The position numbers and the translations under genes were made by a program. The notes under the pieces are model-generated. The model was not told the origin of the DNA. It searched no databases and was given only the letters and a program-made list of their open reading frames with translations. From positions 1 through 64,000 of the forward strand of contig JAFVEE010000093.1 in NCBI GenBank assembly GCA_017478085.1: DNA of 64,000 nucleotides, read 5' to 3'. The first letter of the stretch is position 1; every line of letters begins with the position of its first letter. Of this stretch, positions 40,139 through 49,746 are shown piece by piece. The DNA is from Prevotella sp. (GTDB taxonomy: Bacteria; Bacteroidota; Bacteroidia; Bacteroidales; Bacteroidaceae).

Positions 40139-40265
40139 AAACGGAGAACTCATTGACGCTCAACGGAGCCTCCGTTGATGGCTAACGGAGCCCCCGTTGA
40201 TTGACAACGGAGCCTCCGTTAAGCTTCAGTCAAGGCTCCGTTGATGCTTAACGGAGGCTCCGTTG
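40139..40265. repeat. Array of five to six palindromic CAACGGAG-C-CTCCGTTG units
   Basis: Complete or near-complete copies occur at 40161-40177 (17-nt perfect palindrome), 40184-40198, 40205-40220 and 40250-40264. A half-degenerate copy lies at about 40231-40242 and a partial left arm at 40139-40146. Spacers are 6-12 nt and differ from one another. The array lies between ccsBA and the Rid gene, and a related array is at 49747-49852. Confidence 0.75.
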
Positions 40266-40325
40266 AAAAATGACTAAAATCGCGTATTTTTCCTTTTAGT
40301 CCTTCGGGGTGTCAATATTTTTGCT

Positions 40326-40334
40326 TACCTTTGC
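40326..40334 (+). promoter_or_regulatory. -7 promoter element for the Rid/chorismatase-like gene
   Basis: TACCTTTGC, 19 bp upstream of the ATG at 40354. Confidence 0.6.
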
Positions 40335-40353
40335 AGAAAATAAAGAAAAACAG

Positions 40354-41493
40354 ATGATGAACAGAAGCATATCCTTCGACAATGCCCGTGCCTGCATCAG
40401 CCAGTTTGCAGGCACGGGTCAAGTGGATGAATATCACGTGATGATTCGTGTGACCAACCCTCTGCTTAGTTTCCGGCAGCAGCTCGACGCCGTGCTCGAT
40501 GCCTACCAGCAGCTGCTCTCGGGGCCGCTGGCGGGTGGCGTGGCCGTGCTGAAGCGCTACTTCCTGAGCGATGCGGCCAACCAGGCCGACGAGGTGCTGG
40601 CTGCCGATGTGAGCGATTGCGCCAAAAGCCTGGTGGAGCAGGCGCCGCTCGACGGCACGAAGCTGGGCCTCTGGGCCTACCTGATGACGGGCGTGACCTC
40701 GCGGCTCACCGAGAGCGGCCTCTACGAGGTGGCCCACGGACCCTATCGCCACCTGTGGAACGGCTCGGCCCATAACCTAGCAGCCAACTCCGAGTACCAG
40801 ACGCGGCTGCTCTTCAACGAGTATATCATGCAGCTGGCGCAGGAGGGCTGCACGCTCAAGGACAACTGCATACGCACGTGGCTCTTCGTGAGCGATGTCG
40901 ACCTGAACTATGGCGGCGTGGTGCGGGCCCGCAACCAGGTGTTCTTCACCCAGGGGCTTACCCACGACACCCACTTCATCGCCTCTACCGGCATAGGCGG
41001 TAGGGCGCAGGATCCCTGTGTGCTCACGCAGATGGACAACTATGCCGTGGCTGGCATAGAGGCCCGCCAGGTGAGCCATCTCTATGCGCCCACCCACCTG
41101 AACCGCACCAGCGACTATGGCGTGAGCTTCGAGCGCGGCACCTGCGTAGACTACGGCGACCGCCGTCAGGTGTTCATCTCGGGAACGGCTAGCATCGACA
41201 ACAAGGGGCAGATCGTGCACCCCGGCGATGTGGTCAGGCAGACGCACCGCATGTGGCAGAACGTTGAGGTCTTGCTAACGGAGGCGGGCTGCACCTACGA
41301 CGATGTGGCCGAGATGGTGGTCTACTTGCGCGACCCGGCCGACTACGCCGTGGTGAGCCGTCTCTACGAGGAGCGTTTTGCCGGGCGGCCCTACATCATC
41401 GTTCACGCCCCCGTTTGCCGCAGCGGCTGGCTGGTCGAGATGGAGTGCATGGCTGTGAAGGCCCAGCATCACGCTGATTTCGCTCCTTTCTAA
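40354..41493 (+). CDS. Rid-superfamily protein, chorismatase (FkbO/Hyg5)-like
   Basis: Two ATGs (40354, 40357) start the same product of about 379 residues; the frame upstream to 40309 crosses the -7 box. The N-terminal half is helical and Rid-like. The C-terminal half has TWLFVSDVDLNYGG, FIASTGIGGRAQDP, GVSFERGTCVDYGDRRQVF and GTASIDNKGQIVHPGDV, then VEVLLTEAGCTYDDVAEMVV. This order and the STGIGG stretch match chorismatases, which hydrolyse chorismate to hydroxybenzoates or a dihydrodiol. The closest alternative is a plain tandem-Rid imine deaminase. No secondary-metabolite cluster surrounds it. Confidence 0.7.
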   Translation: MMNRSISFDNARACISQFAGTGQVDEYHVMIRVTNPLLSFRQQLDAVLDAYQQLLSGPLAGGVAVLKRYFLSDAANQADEVLAADVSDCAKSLVEQAPLDGTKLGLWAYLMTGVTSRLTESGLYEVAHGPYRHLWNGSAHNLAANSEYQTRLLFNEYIMQLAQEGCTLKDNCIRTWLFVSDVDLNYGGVVRARNQVFFTQGLTHDTHFIASTGIGGRAQDPCVLTQMDNYAVAGIEARQVSHLYAPTHLNRTSDYGVSFERGTCVDYGDRRQVFISGTASIDNKGQIVHPGDVVRQTHRMWQNVEVLLTEAGCTYDDVAEMVVYLRDPADYAVVSRLYEERFAGRPYIIVHAPVCRSGWLVEMECMAVKAQHHADFAPF

Positions 41494-41564
41494 GCCAGAT
41501 GGGTGTGTTTTCGGAAAAAATCAAAAAAATGGGCAATTTGCTTGCATATTAGAAAGAAAACAAG

Positions 41565-41573
41565 TATTTTTGC
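41565..41573 (+). promoter_or_regulatory. -7 promoter element for the hybrid kinase gene
   Basis: TATTTTTGC, 30 bp before the ATG at 41603. It argues against the in-frame ATG at 41570, which lies on the box. Confidence 0.55.
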
Positions 41574-41602
41574 ACCGCAAAACCAATAACCACCATAGCC
41601 AA

Positions 41603-42748
41603 ATGGATTTAGGAGAAGGACTCGAATCGAAGATAAACCGCTCGGACTATAAGATTCTGATTGTAGACGACGTGGTGAGCAACGTGCTGCTGCTGAAAAT
41701 TCTGCTCACCAACGAGAAGTTCCAGGTGTGCACGGCCAACTGCGGCAACATGTGCATAGAGCAGGCCAGGGCCGAGAAGCCCGACCTGATACTGCTGGAC
41801 GTGATGATGCCCGACATGTCGGGATTCGACACCGCCGTGATCCTGAAGAAGGACCCACAGACGGCCGACATTCCCATCATCTTCCTCACTGCGCTGAACA
41901 ACCCCAGCGACCTGGTGCACGGCTTCCAGGTGGGGGCCAACGACTTCCTGACCAAGCCCTTCAACAAGGAGGAGCTGGTGGTGCGCGTGATGCACCAGAT
42001 AGCTCTGGTGGCCGCCAAGAGGCTCATACAGCGGCAGAACGAGGAGCTCAGGGCCACCATCCAGAACCGCGACAAGATGTACTCGGTCATTGCCCACGAC
42101 CTGCGCTCGCCCATGGCCAGCATACGCATGGTGCTCAACCTGGTGGTGACGGCAGTGTCGCCCGAGGCTGTGGGCCCCGAGTTGTTCGAGCTGCTCGACA
42201 AGGCCAACAAGGAGAGCGAGGAGGTGCACGACCTGCTGGACAACCTGCTGAAGTGGACGAAGAGCCAGACGGGGCGCCTGAACGTGGTGCTGCAAGACCT
42301 GGACCTGGCCGACATTGTGCCGGGCGTGGTTGACATCTTCTCGATGATTGCCACCACGAAGAACATTAGGCTGCAGTACCAGGACAGCGGAGAGCCGCTG
42401 GTGGTCAGGGCCGACAACGACATGCTGAAGACGGTGGTGCGCAACTTCATCTCGAACGCCATCAAGTTCAGCCCCGAGGGCTCTACCATCGAGATTACCA
42501 TGCACCCCGAGGGTCCCTTTGCCAAGGTGAGCGTGCACGACCACGGCGTGGGCATAGCGGCAGAGCGCATAGACAGCATCTTCCACAAGGGCGAGACCAC
42601 CTACGGCACCGGTGGCGAGGAGGGCTCGGGACTGGGCCTGCAGCTGTGTGCCGACTTTGCCCGCAAGAACGGCGGCGACGTGATGGTAGAGTCGGTGCTG
42701 GGCGAAGGCTCAACCTTCAGCGTGCTGGTGCCGCTGAAAGAGAGTTAG
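41603..42748 (+). CDS. Response regulator-histidine kinase hybrid
   Basis: The 381-residue protein has an N-terminal receiver domain (KILIVDDVVSNVLLLKILL; phosphoacceptor Asp66 in LLDVMMPDMSG; PIIFLTAL; DFLTKPF). A HisKA with VIAHDLRSPMASI (His165) and a HATPase_c with NFISNAIKFSPEG (N box), VHDHGVGI and GSGLGLQLCADFARKNGG follow. There is no transmembrane segment, so it is cytoplasmic and is probably driven by an upstream kinase or used for phosphorelay. Neighbours give no clue to its output. Confidence 0.88.
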   Translation: MDLGEGLESKINRSDYKILIVDDVVSNVLLLKILLTNEKFQVCTANCGNMCIEQARAEKPDLILLDVMMPDMSGFDTAVILKKDPQTADIPIIFLTALNNPSDLVHGFQVGANDFLTKPFNKEELVVRVMHQIALVAAKRLIQRQNEELRATIQNRDKMYSVIAHDLRSPMASIRMVLNLVVTAVSPEAVGPELFELLDKANKESEEVHDLLDNLLKWTKSQTGRLNVVLQDLDLADIVPGVVDIFSMIATTKNIRLQYQDSGEPLVVRADNDMLKTVVRNFISNAIKFSPEGSTIEITMHPEGPFAKVSVHDHGVGIAAERIDSIFHKGETTYGTGGEEGSGLGLQLCADFARKNGGDVMVESVLGEGSTFSVLVPLKES

Positions 42749-42893
42749 GAGTTTAGAGTTTAGAGTTAAGAGTTTAGAATTAAGAGTTGTCGCCTACGGC
42801 GATTAAGAATTAAGAATTAGGAATTGGGAGTTAAAAATAATTAACGGAGTGTAGAAAACTTCTGCTCCTAACTCCTAATTCCTAACTTTTTTG
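42749..42893. terminator. Repeat-rich intergenic tract with nested hairpins upstream of rho
   Basis: The tract consists of variants of TTTAGAGTTAAGA and AATTAAGAATTAGG units. A TCGCC-TAC-GGCGA hairpin (42790-42802) sits inside. The end GGAATTGGGAGTT (about 42820-42832) pairs with AACTCCTAATTCC (about 42879-42891), followed by TTTTTT. The last stem and T-run make a good terminator for the kinase gene. Confidence 0.5.
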
Positions 42894-42902
42894 TACCTTT
42901 GC
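42894..42902 (+). promoter_or_regulatory. -7 promoter element for rho
   Basis: TACCTTTGC lies directly after the terminator T-run and 123 bp before the rho ATG, which gives a long leader. Confidence 0.65.
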
Positions 42903-43025
42903 GGGCGAATTCAGCCGAATTTGCCCCACGAGGGGCACAGCGTTTCCGCTTCTGTGAAACGTGTAGACAATTCCAGATTCAGCCTCAAAAGCAACAATCA
43001 ATAACAAAAGTTATACTTATTTCTT
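42903..43025 (+). promoter_or_regulatory. Structured rho mRNA leader
   Basis: The 120-nt leader holds GCCCC-ACGA-GGGGC (42923-42936) and CGTTTC...GAAACG (42941-42946 with 42956-42961), followed by an unstructured, C/A-rich 60 nt. Rho genes are often autoregulated by early termination in such leaders. Whether this one is cannot be decided from sequence. Confidence 0.4.
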
Positions 43026-44996
43026 ATGTATACAAAAGAAGAACTATTACAGATGGACCCTGCCCAGCTTGTAGGCGTGGCAGCTGAGTATGGCATTGCC
43101 GTGGCCCAGGCCGATGACCAGGAGAAGGTGATCTACGCCATACTTGACCAGGCAGCCATCGACCAGGCCCAGGGCGGCGCTGCCACCAAGCGCAAGCGCA
43201 GCAGGATAACGAAGAAAGATACCGACAAGGTGTACACCGTGAGCGGCAAGGAGGGCGAGAACTTCGACGTGAAGAACCAGAAGCCTAAGGGCACCGCCGC
43301 TCAGGAGGCCCCCTCGCTCTTTGCCGACCAGGAGCAGCCTGCCGCCCAGGAGCAGCAGCCGGAGCCTGCCGCCGCCGACCCGCTGGCCGCCTTCCCCAAG
43401 CACCGGGGGCGCAAGTCGAAGGCCGAGCTGGCCGCCATTGCCGCCGCCGAGGCTATGAAGCAGGGGCAAGACCAGCCCGCCGCCGATGCCGGGGAGCAGA
43501 AGGCAGAAGAAGTAGTAGCGCAGAGCGAGACCTCCCAGGAGCCGGTCGCCACCGACGAAGTGCCCGAGGCCGGCAGCCAGCCTGCCGACGATGGCGCTAT
43601 GGCCAGCGACGAGATGCTGGAGCAGCTGCAGGTGAAGATGGCCCAGCACAAGGCCCAGCCCAGCGGCGATGCCGCCCCTCAGGAGTATGATGACGATGTG
43701 TGGGAGGGCGATCCCGGCGACGGCACCGACTTCATAGCCGTGGTAGACCTGCCCATAGAAGACCAGGCCGCCATTCCTACGCTCGACATCTTCGACCGCC
43801 CCGTGGTGCAGCACCACCAGGAGCCTGCCTACCAGCCCGTGGCCCAGCCCGCCGTGCCCACGGGCGACTTCGACTTCGGCGAGCTCATATCGGGCAACGG
43901 CGTGCTCGAGATCCTGCAGGACGGCTACGGCTTCCTGCGCTCCAGCGACTACAACTACCTCTCGTCGCCCGACGATATCTACGTGGCCCCGCAGCAGATC
44001 AAGAAGTACGGACTGAAGACGGGCGACGTGGTGGACTGCACCGTGCGCCCGCCCCACGACGGCGAGAAGTACTTCGCACTCTCTACGGTCAACATGATCA
44101 ATGGCCGCGACCCCATGGAGGTGCGCGACCGCGTGAGCTTCGAACACCTCACGCCCCTCTTCCCCGAAGAGAAGTTCCGCCTGTGCGGCGACCCTGCCAC
44201 CACCAACCCCTCGACCCGCATCGTCGACCTCTTCGCGCCCATCGGCAAGGGCCAGCGCGCCCTTATCGTGGCACAGCCCAAGACGGGTAAGACCATCCTT
44301 ATGAAGGACATTGCCAACGCCATCGCCGCCAACCACCCCGAGGCCTACATCATGATGCTGCTCATAGACGAGCGACCCGAGGAGGTCACCGACATGAGCC
44401 GCACGGTGAACGCCGAGGTCATCGCCTCGACCTTCGACGAGCCCGCCGACCGCCACGTGAAGATTGCGGGCATCGTGCTCGAGAAGGCCAAGCGCATGGT
44501 GGAGTGCGGCCACGACGTGGTGATCTTCCTCGACAGCATCACGCGCCTGGCGCGCGCTTACAATACGTTGTCGCCCGCCAGCGGCAAGGTGCTCACCGGC
44601 GGTGTCGATGCCAACGCCCTGCAGAAGCCCAAGCGCTTCTTCGGCGCAGCCCGCAATATAGAGGGAGGCGGCTCGCTCACCATCATCGCCACGGCTCTGG
44701 TTGATACTGGGTCGAAGATGGACGAGGTGATCTTCGAGGAGTTCAAGGGCACGGGCAACAGCGAGATCCAGCTGGACCGCATGCTCTCTAACAAGCGCAT
44801 CTTCCCGTCGCTCAACCTGGTGCAGTCGAGCACCCGCCGCGACGACCTGCTGCAAGACCAGACCACGCTGAACCGCATGTGGATCATACGCAAGTTCATC
44901 AGCGAGATGAACCCCATCGAGGCTATGAATACAGTGCGCGACCGCTTGGTGCAGTCGCGCAACAATGAGGAGTTCCTGATGTCTATGAACGGCTGA
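43026..44996 (+). CDS. rho: Transcription termination factor Rho with a long disordered insert
   Basis: The 656-residue protein has the N-terminal Rho_N helix bundle (about 1-48, [18 protein letters not shown]). A roughly 200-residue low-complexity region (about 50-265) rich in Ala, Gln, Glu, Pro and Asp follows. The RNA-binding cold-shock fold comes next (about 285-360, [20 protein letters not shown]). The ATPase has Walker [10 protein letters not shown] (about 415-423), [14 protein letters not shown] and [19 protein letters not shown]. coli Rho has 419 residues. In Bacteroidota the insert is known to help Rho condense under stress. The stop overlaps the convergent thrC by 14 bp. Confidence 0.95.
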   Translation: MYTKEELLQMDPAQLVGVAAEYGIAVAQADDQEKVIYAILDQAAIDQAQGGAATKRKRSRITKKDTDKVYTVSGKEGENFDVKNQKPKGTAAQEAPSLFADQEQPAAQEQQPEPAAADPLAAFPKHRGRKSKAELAAIAAAEAMKQGQDQPAADAGEQKAEEVVAQSETSQEPVATDEVPEAGSQPADDGAMASDEMLEQLQVKMAQHKAQPSGDAAPQEYDDDVWEGDPGDGTDFIAVVDLPIEDQAAIPTLDIFDRPVVQHHQEPAYQPVAQPAVPTGDFDFGELISGNGVLEILQDGYGFLRSSDYNYLSSPDDIYVAPQQIKKYGLKTGDVVDCTVRPPHDGEKYFALSTVNMINGRDPMEVRDRVSFEHLTPLFPEEKFRLCGDPATTNPSTRIVDLFAPIGKGQRALIVAQPKTGKTILMKDIANAIAANHPEAYIMMLLIDERPEEVTDMSRTVNAEVIASTFDEPADRHVKIAGIVLEKAKRMVECGHDVVIFLDSITRLARAYNTLSPASGKVLTGGVDANALQKPKRFFGAARNIEGGGSLTIIATALVDTGSKMDEVIFEEFKGTGNSEIQLDRMLSNKRIFPSLNLVQSSTRRDDLLQDQTTLNRMWIIRKFISEMNPIEAMNTVRDRLVQSRNNEEFLMSMNG

Positions 44997-46284
44997 GCAG
45001 GAACTGCCTGAAGTCGGCAAAGTCCTTCGTCATGGGCACGCTCTGCTTCGTGCCCTTCATGAAGGCCTGCAGCCGCTCGGGTATGGCAATGTCGATGCCC
45101 AGAATATCGTCGACCTTTTCCTTGAACTTGGCGGGGTGGGCCGTTTCGCAGAAAACGCCCACCTCGCCAGCTTTTAGCTGCTCCTGCAGGGCGCGGTAGC
45201 CGCAGGCCCCGTGGGGGTCGAGCACGTAGCCCGTCTCCTCATAGCACTGGCGCATGGTCTGCCTGATCAGCTCGTCGCTGTAGGTGGCCCCGCTGATGAG
45301 CGAGCTGATGCGCTCGTGGCTCTGGCCGTACAGGTCGTATATGCGGGCAAAGTTCGAGGGGTCGCCCACGTCCATGGCGTTGGCCAGCGTCTGCTTCGAG
45401 GGCTGCGGCTCGTACTGGCCCGTCTGCAGGTAGTGGTAGAACACGTCGTTGGCATTGTTGGCCGCGATGAAGCGCTTGATGGGCAGCCCCATCTCGTGGC
45501 CGAACAGGGCGGCACAGATGTTGCCGAAGTTGCCGCTGGGCACGCACACTACCAGCTCGTCGGCAGCACCCATTTCCTTCAGGCGGGCGTACGCATTGAA
45601 GTAGTAGAACGCCTGCGGCAGGAAGCGCGCCACGTTGATCGAGTTGGCCGACGTCAGCTTCATCCTGCCGTTCAGCTCCTCGTCCATGAAGGCACTCTTC
45701 ACCAGCGCCTGGCAGTCATCGAACACGCCGTCTACCTCGATGGCCGTGATGTTGCGGCCCAGCGTGGTGAACTGGCACTCCTGTATGGGGCTCACCTTGC
45801 CCTTGGGATAGAGCACGTAGACGTGTATGCCCTCCACGCCCAGGAAGCCGTTGGCCACGGCCGAGCCCGTGTCGCCGCTCGTGGCCACCAGCACGTTCAC
45901 CTCCTGCCGTTCGCCCCTGATGAAGTACTGCAGCAGGCGGGCCATAAAGCGGGCACCCACGTCCTTGAAGGCCAGGGTGGGGCCGTGGAACAGCTCAAGC
46001 GCGTAGATATTCTCCTTGACCCTGACCACGGGGCAGTCGAACGACAGCGTGTCGTAGACCAGGTCTTTCAGCCCGTCGGGGTCTACGTCCTCGCCGAAGA
46101 ACGCCTCGGCCACGTTGTAGGCTATGTCCTGGAACCTCATCTTGCCGATGTTGTCGAAGAAAGCCTTCGACATCCTGTTGATACGCTCGGGCATATAGAG
46201 CCCGCGGTCTTCGGCCAGACCCTTCACCACTGCCTTGCGCAGGGTGGCAAGGGGGGCCTTTCTGTTGGTGCTGTAATACTCCAT
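44983..46284 (-). CDS. thrC: Threonine synthase
   Basis: I start at [20 protein letters not shown] (46284); the longer frame to 46368 would include its own promoter. The 433-residue PLP enzyme carries the N-terminal thr-synthase domain and the PLP lysine in [11 protein letters not shown] (Lys107). The glycine-rich [15 protein letters not shown] and the [11 protein letters not shown] phosphate loop follow. It converts O-phosphohomoserine to threonine. It stands alone here, away from thrA/thrB. Confidence 0.93.
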   Translation of the reverse strand: MEYYSTNRKAPLATLRKAVVKGLAEDRGLYMPERINRMSKAFFDNIGKMRFQDIAYNVAEAFFGEDVDPDGLKDLVYDTLSFDCPVVRVKENIYALELFHGPTLAFKDVGARFMARLLQYFIRGERQEVNVLVATSGDTGSAVANGFLGVEGIHVYVLYPKGKVSPIQECQFTTLGRNITAIEVDGVFDDCQALVKSAFMDEELNGRMKLTSANSINVARFLPQAFYYFNAYARLKEMGAADELVVCVPSGNFGNICAALFGHEMGLPIKRFIAANNANDVFYHYLQTGQYEPQPSKQTLANAMDVGDPSNFARIYDLYGQSHERISSLISGATYSDELIRQTMRQCYEETGYVLDPHGACGYRALQEQLKAGEVGVFCETAHPAKFKEKVDDILGIDIAIPERLQAFMKGTKQSVPMTKDFADFRQFLLSRS

Positions 46285-46312
46285 GATTTCCTTTTGTTTT
46301 GTGATTCCTGGT

Positions 46313-46321
46313 GCAAAGTTA
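46313..46321 (-). promoter_or_regulatory. -7 promoter element for thrC
   Basis: The minus strand reads TAACTTTGC, 29 bp before the ATG at 46284. Confidence 0.6.
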
Positions 46322-46343
46322 GCGATTATTCTTGGAAAAATCG

Positions 46344-46352
46344 TATCTTTGC
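46344..46352 (+). promoter_or_regulatory. -7 promoter element for the GH43 gene
   Basis: TATCTTTGC, 41 bp before the ATG at 46393 and divergent from the thrC promoter. Confidence 0.6.
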
Positions 46353-46392
46353 ACCCACAATTCATCATTTAACCTCGTTTTTTCCTTTTTTT

Positions 46393-47919
46393 ATGACAAA
46401 CAACCTGCTCCTCACCGCCATCCTGCTCTGCTGGGCCCTCGCAACGCCCGCCCAGAAGCCCCGCCTGGACTGGGGCTATCAGCCCGATGGCACCTACAAG
46501 AACCCCGTGCTCAATGCCGACTACAGCGACCCCGACGTCATCCGCGTGGCCGACCGCTACTATATGGTGGCCTCCGACTTCCACTTCATCGGCATGCAGG
46601 TGCTCGAGTCGGCCGACATGGTCAATTGGCAGATCGTCAGCCAGCTCTACAGCCGCTTCGACCTGCCCGGCTGGGATGCCAACGAGCACTACGCCGGAGG
46701 CTCCTGGGCCCCCAGCATCCGCTGGCACAACGGCCGCTTCTACGTCTACTTCTGCACGCCCGACGAGGGCCTCTTCATGACCTCGGCCCCCGATGCCCGC
46801 GGCCCCTGGGAGCCTCTTCACTGCCTGAAGGCCGTGCCCAAGTGGGAAGATCCCTGCCCCCTCTTCGACGACGACGGGCAGGCCTATCTGGGGCGCAGCC
46901 AGCACGGGGCAGGGCCCATCATCGTGCACCGCATGTCGGCCGACGGGCGCACGCTGCTCGACGATGGCGTAACCGTCTACACCGGCCCCGTGGCCGAGGG
47001 CACCAAGTGGCTGAAGCGCGGCGGCTACTACTACCTCGTCATTCCCGAGGGCGGCGTGGAGACGGGCTGGCAGACCGTGCTGCGCTCGCGCAGCGTCTAC
47101 GGCCCCTGGGAGCGCCGCGTAGTCCTGGAGCAGGGCTCCACCCAGGTGAACGGCCCCCACCAGGGCGCGCTCGTCGACACCCCCACCGGCCAGTGGTGGT
47201 TCTACCACTTCCAGTCCACGCCCGCCCTGGGCCGCGTAGTCCATCTGCAGCCCGTGCGGTGGGAGGACGACTGGCCCCTCATCGGCGTCGATGCCGACGG
47301 CAACGGCATTGGCGAGCCCGTAGCCCAGTGGCAGGCCCCCTGTGCCGTCGAAGGGGGCGCCCGGCTGCCCCAGACCAGCGACGACTTCAGCGACAGCCGC
47401 CTGGGCCTGCAGTGGCAGTGGTGCCACAACCCCGACAACGACCACTGGAGCCTCGCCCAGAGCCCCGGCTGGCTCACCCTCGACGCCCAGCCCTCCACCT
47501 GCCTGAAGGACGCCCGCAACCTGCTCACGCAGAAGACCATAGGCTATCAGGGCCAGGCCACCACGCTTCTCAGCACCAGCGACCTGGCCCCCGGCGCCAG
47601 TGCCGGGCTGCTCTGCATGGGGCGCGACTTTCGCGGCATCGGCATCTGTGCCGATGGCATCTACCTCGAGTGCAACGGCCAGCGCCAGGTGGTCAGCCCC
47701 CAGCGGCCCGGCCAGGTGTGGCTGCGCATAGCGCTCGACGTGCAGCTCGCGGGCCAGCACCAGTTCTTCTACAGCCTCGACGGCACCCACTACACCCCTG
47801 CCGGAGCCCCCTTCACCATGCGCAGCGGCTATTGGAAGGGCTTCCGCGTGGGCCTCTACTGCTATGGCGGGCAGGGCCAGGCCCAGTTCGACTTCTTCCA
47901 CTACGACATCACGAGATAG
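46393..47919 (+). CDS. Glycoside hydrolase family 43 (subfamily 12-like), secreted
   Basis: The start MTNNLLLTAILLCWALATPA gives a signal peptide; the same frame is open upstream but that part is antisense to thrC. The 508-residue product has a five-bladed propeller with NADYSDPDVIRV (catalytic base Asp near residue 46), WEDPCPLFDDDGQAYLG (Asp tuning pKa) and GPVAEGTKWLKRGGYYYLV (Glu, likely acid). A C-terminal beta-sandwich (about 315-508) as in GH43_12 xylosidase/arabinofuranosidase-like enzymes follows. It probably acts on arabinose- or xylose-containing plant polymers. The next genes are unrelated. Confidence 0.88.
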   Translation: MTNNLLLTAILLCWALATPAQKPRLDWGYQPDGTYKNPVLNADYSDPDVIRVADRYYMVASDFHFIGMQVLESADMVNWQIVSQLYSRFDLPGWDANEHYAGGSWAPSIRWHNGRFYVYFCTPDEGLFMTSAPDARGPWEPLHCLKAVPKWEDPCPLFDDDGQAYLGRSQHGAGPIIVHRMSADGRTLLDDGVTVYTGPVAEGTKWLKRGGYYYLVIPEGGVETGWQTVLRSRSVYGPWERRVVLEQGSTQVNGPHQGALVDTPTGQWWFYHFQSTPALGRVVHLQPVRWEDDWPLIGVDADGNGIGEPVAQWQAPCAVEGGARLPQTSDDFSDSRLGLQWQWCHNPDNDHWSLAQSPGWLTLDAQPSTCLKDARNLLTQKTIGYQGQATTLLSTSDLAPGASAGLLCMGRDFRGIGICADGIYLECNGQRQVVSPQRPGQVWLRIALDVQLAGQHQFFYSLDGTHYTPAGAPFTMRSGYWKGFRVGLYCYGGQGQAQFDFFHYDITR

Positions 47920-48012
47920 TCGCCCCGCAAGATGGTATAGAACAGTTTTTTTTGCCTTTTTCTGCTATAAATTGCATTCCATTTCTTTTGAATCCTCCTA
48001 AGGCTTGGCCAA

Positions 48013-49227
48013 TTATTCGCATGCCTTTTTCATTAGCCGCTTTGTTGCTCTGAGTTCCTTCTGTAGAAGTTCCATCCGCTCCTTCAATTGCTCTTGGGTA
48101 GGTAGCATGTCTTTGATACGGATGTTATTGTAAGTGGCGACTCCCATTGGAGTGGTAATGCCACGGAATGACCATTGTACATCTGTCTTGTTCATATCGG
48201 AACAGATCAGAAGGCCGATCGTTGGGTTGTCATCGGGTGCTTTCAACAGTTCGTCAACGGCATTAACATAGTAGTTCTGCTTACCAGTAAACTCAGGCTC
48301 AAATGGCTTCACTTTGATTTCGCACGCTATATAACAACGAAGGCGAACATGGTAGAACAGCAAATCAATCTTTCGTGAACGACCTCCCACGATGATTTCT
48401 TTCTGTCTGCCCATAAAAGCGAAGCCTGTTCCCATCTCCAATAAGAGGTTCGTCACATCGCTGGTAAGGGCATCCTCCAGTTCTCGCTCTTCAAACGGCT
48501 CATGGTCAACAGTCGCAAAACCGAAATCATAATTCTCCTTTAACACTTCCTGTACCAAATGGCTTTGCGGTTCTGGAAGGTACGTTGAGAAATTGTTAAC
48601 AATCTTTCCTTGATGCTCATAAAGGTGAGCTTTATAACTATTGACAAGTGCAGTTCTGCTTAATCCCTTCTCAATTACATGCTGCATATAAAACAATGCC
48701 TCTTCAAGGCTTTCACTCCGAGTGATAATCTCAATATGCTGTCCCCAGGGAACAAGAGCAAAGGGGAGTGGAAACTCGTTGCTGGTCTCTTCCGGCAATT
48801 CTGCAATGGGTCGTTGCAATTTTGTGGAATGCACCTCAATTCCGTTCCGAAACACAATTTCTGCAACGGGTCGTTGCAATTTTGCAGCCTCAGTGGTATA
48901 GAACAAGTACCACTGCTTCATATACCTTAAGTTACGAGCAGAGAATCCATCCTCATTTGGGAACTCTCGCCTCAAGTCTAAACTTACCTGTTCCACGACA
49001 CCTGCACCCCAACGCTCTTCAGCCTTCTTCTGCACAAGATCACGTCCTAATTGCCAGTTGAATAGCAGTTTCTCGCCATTCACCTTGACTGCTGCTTTCA
49101 CTTGGGCCGAGCGATAACGATGTTTTACCTCTGCTATCCACTCTGCATATTCTGAATCCAGCATTACATCGTGAGACTTCACCATACGAGGTTCGCTGAT
49201 TTCTAATTCCTTATTCTTTTTGTTCAT
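48013..49227 (-). CDS. DUF1016 (YhcG-like) PD-(D/E)XK nuclease-family protein with an internal repeat
   Basis: The 404-residue protein has the DUF1016 N-terminal helical part (about 25-110: RYRSAQVKAAVKVNGEKLLF, FNWQLGRDLV, FSARNLRYMKQWYLFY). The PD-(D/E)XK core is in the second half: FAFMGRQKEIIVGG, SRKIDLLFYHVRLRCYIACE (DxxE-type D...ExK: IDLLF and CEIKV) and IGLLICSDMN. A duplicated unit KLQRPVAEIV / KLQRPIAELP (about 115-143) interrupts the N-terminal part. The family is linked to restriction or genome-defence loci but is also common as a solitary gene, as here. The region is AT-richer than the surroundings. Confidence 0.85.
   Translation of the reverse strand: MNKKNKELEISEPRMVKSHDVMLDSEYAEWIAEVKHRYRSAQVKAAVKVNGEKLLFNWQLGRDLVQKKAEERWGAGVVEQVSLDLRREFPNEDGFSARNLRYMKQWYLFYTTEAAKLQRPVAEIVFRNGIEVHSTKLQRPIAELPEETSNEFPLPFALVPWGQHIEIITRSESLEEALFYMQHVIEKGLSRTALVNSYKAHLYEHQGKIVNNFSTYLPEPQSHLVQEVLKENYDFGFATVDHEPFEERELEDALTSDVTNLLLEMGTGFAFMGRQKEIIVGGRSRKIDLLFYHVRLRCYIACEIKVKPFEPEFTGKQNYYVNAVDELLKAPDDNPTIGLLICSDMNKTDVQWSFRGITTPMGVATYNNIRIKDMLPTQEQLKERMELLQKELRATKRLMKKACE
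48798..48882. repeat. In-frame 60-bp direct repeat with a palindromic core in the DUF1016 gene
   Basis: The segment TCTGCAAYGGGTCGTTGCAA occurs twice, 60 bp apart (beginning near 48800 and 48860). The core of the second copy, GCAACGGGTCGTTGC, is a perfect palindrome around GGT; the first copy has one change. Each copy encodes KLQRP(V/I)AE. Confidence 0.6.
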
Positions 49228-49241
49228 ACTTCATTTCGTTT

Positions 49242-49250
49242 GCAAAATTA
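49242..49250 (-). promoter_or_regulatory. -7 promoter element for the DUF1016 gene
   Basis: The minus strand reads TAATTTTGC, 14 bp before the ATG at 49227. Confidence 0.5.
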
Positions 49251-49540
49251 CACATTCTTCTCTAGTGGACAATCGATAATACCAATCTCTTCACTTCTCT
49301 AATCAATTATAGGCGTTTCGTGTGCAAATTTAACAAATTAGTTGTAAAGCACCAAACTTATTAGCATTTTTGAAGCAAAAAGTATAAATGCCTCAATGGT
49401 CGACTGCATCATCGCAAACATCGTTGATGGGGAATGGGAGGAATGATTTTAGACATCGGCAGGGACAATCATTGTCAAAGTGGAGCGCGACCGCCGCACC
49501 TACTATCAGCCAGCCCCCTTCCGAAGCCTCCACCCACCTT

Positions 49541-49628
49541 CATATTTCCGTCCCCCTGTAAGGGGGACTACAATATGAGGTGTGAGGCTTCATCTCCCCC
49601 GGAGATATGTTGAGAGCTGTCGGCTCTC
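49541..49628. repeat. Three short hairpins in the non-coding tract after the DUF1016 gene
   Basis: GTCCCCCT-GTA-AGGGGGAC (49550-49568) is flanked by CATATT/AATATG (49541-49546 with 49572-49577). ATCTCC-CCC-GGAGAT lies at 49592-49606 and GAGAGC-TGTCG-GCTCTC at 49612-49628. No ORF is present. Elsewhere between 49251 and 49540 I see nothing recognisable. Confidence 0.5.
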
Positions 49629-49746
49629 CTGTGATGACATCGAAGATATGCTGTTTGCCCAGGGCAAAGATGCTGTTTGCAATGAGTAAAGATACTGTTT
49701 ACCCAATCGCAGCAAGGCATGATCGACGTGTGGATAGTCGCAAAAC

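Noticed and set aside
40139..40265. CRISPR-like appearance of the 40.1-kb palindrome array
   Set aside because: The spacers are only 6-12 nt and units are themselves palindromes. No cas gene is present.
43047..45020. A 657-codon open frame on the minus strand opposite rho
   Set aside because: It is antisense to the clear rho gene, with a product full of His/Leu/Val/Gly runs typical of mirror frames in GC-rich genes.
45211..46390. The plus-strand frame continuing upstream of the GH43 signal peptide
   Set aside because: It is antisense to thrC. The GH43 start at 46393 has a signal peptide and its own promoter.
46369..47901. A 510-codon minus-strand frame opposite GH43
   Set aside because: It is a shadow of the GH43 coding sequence without family motifs.
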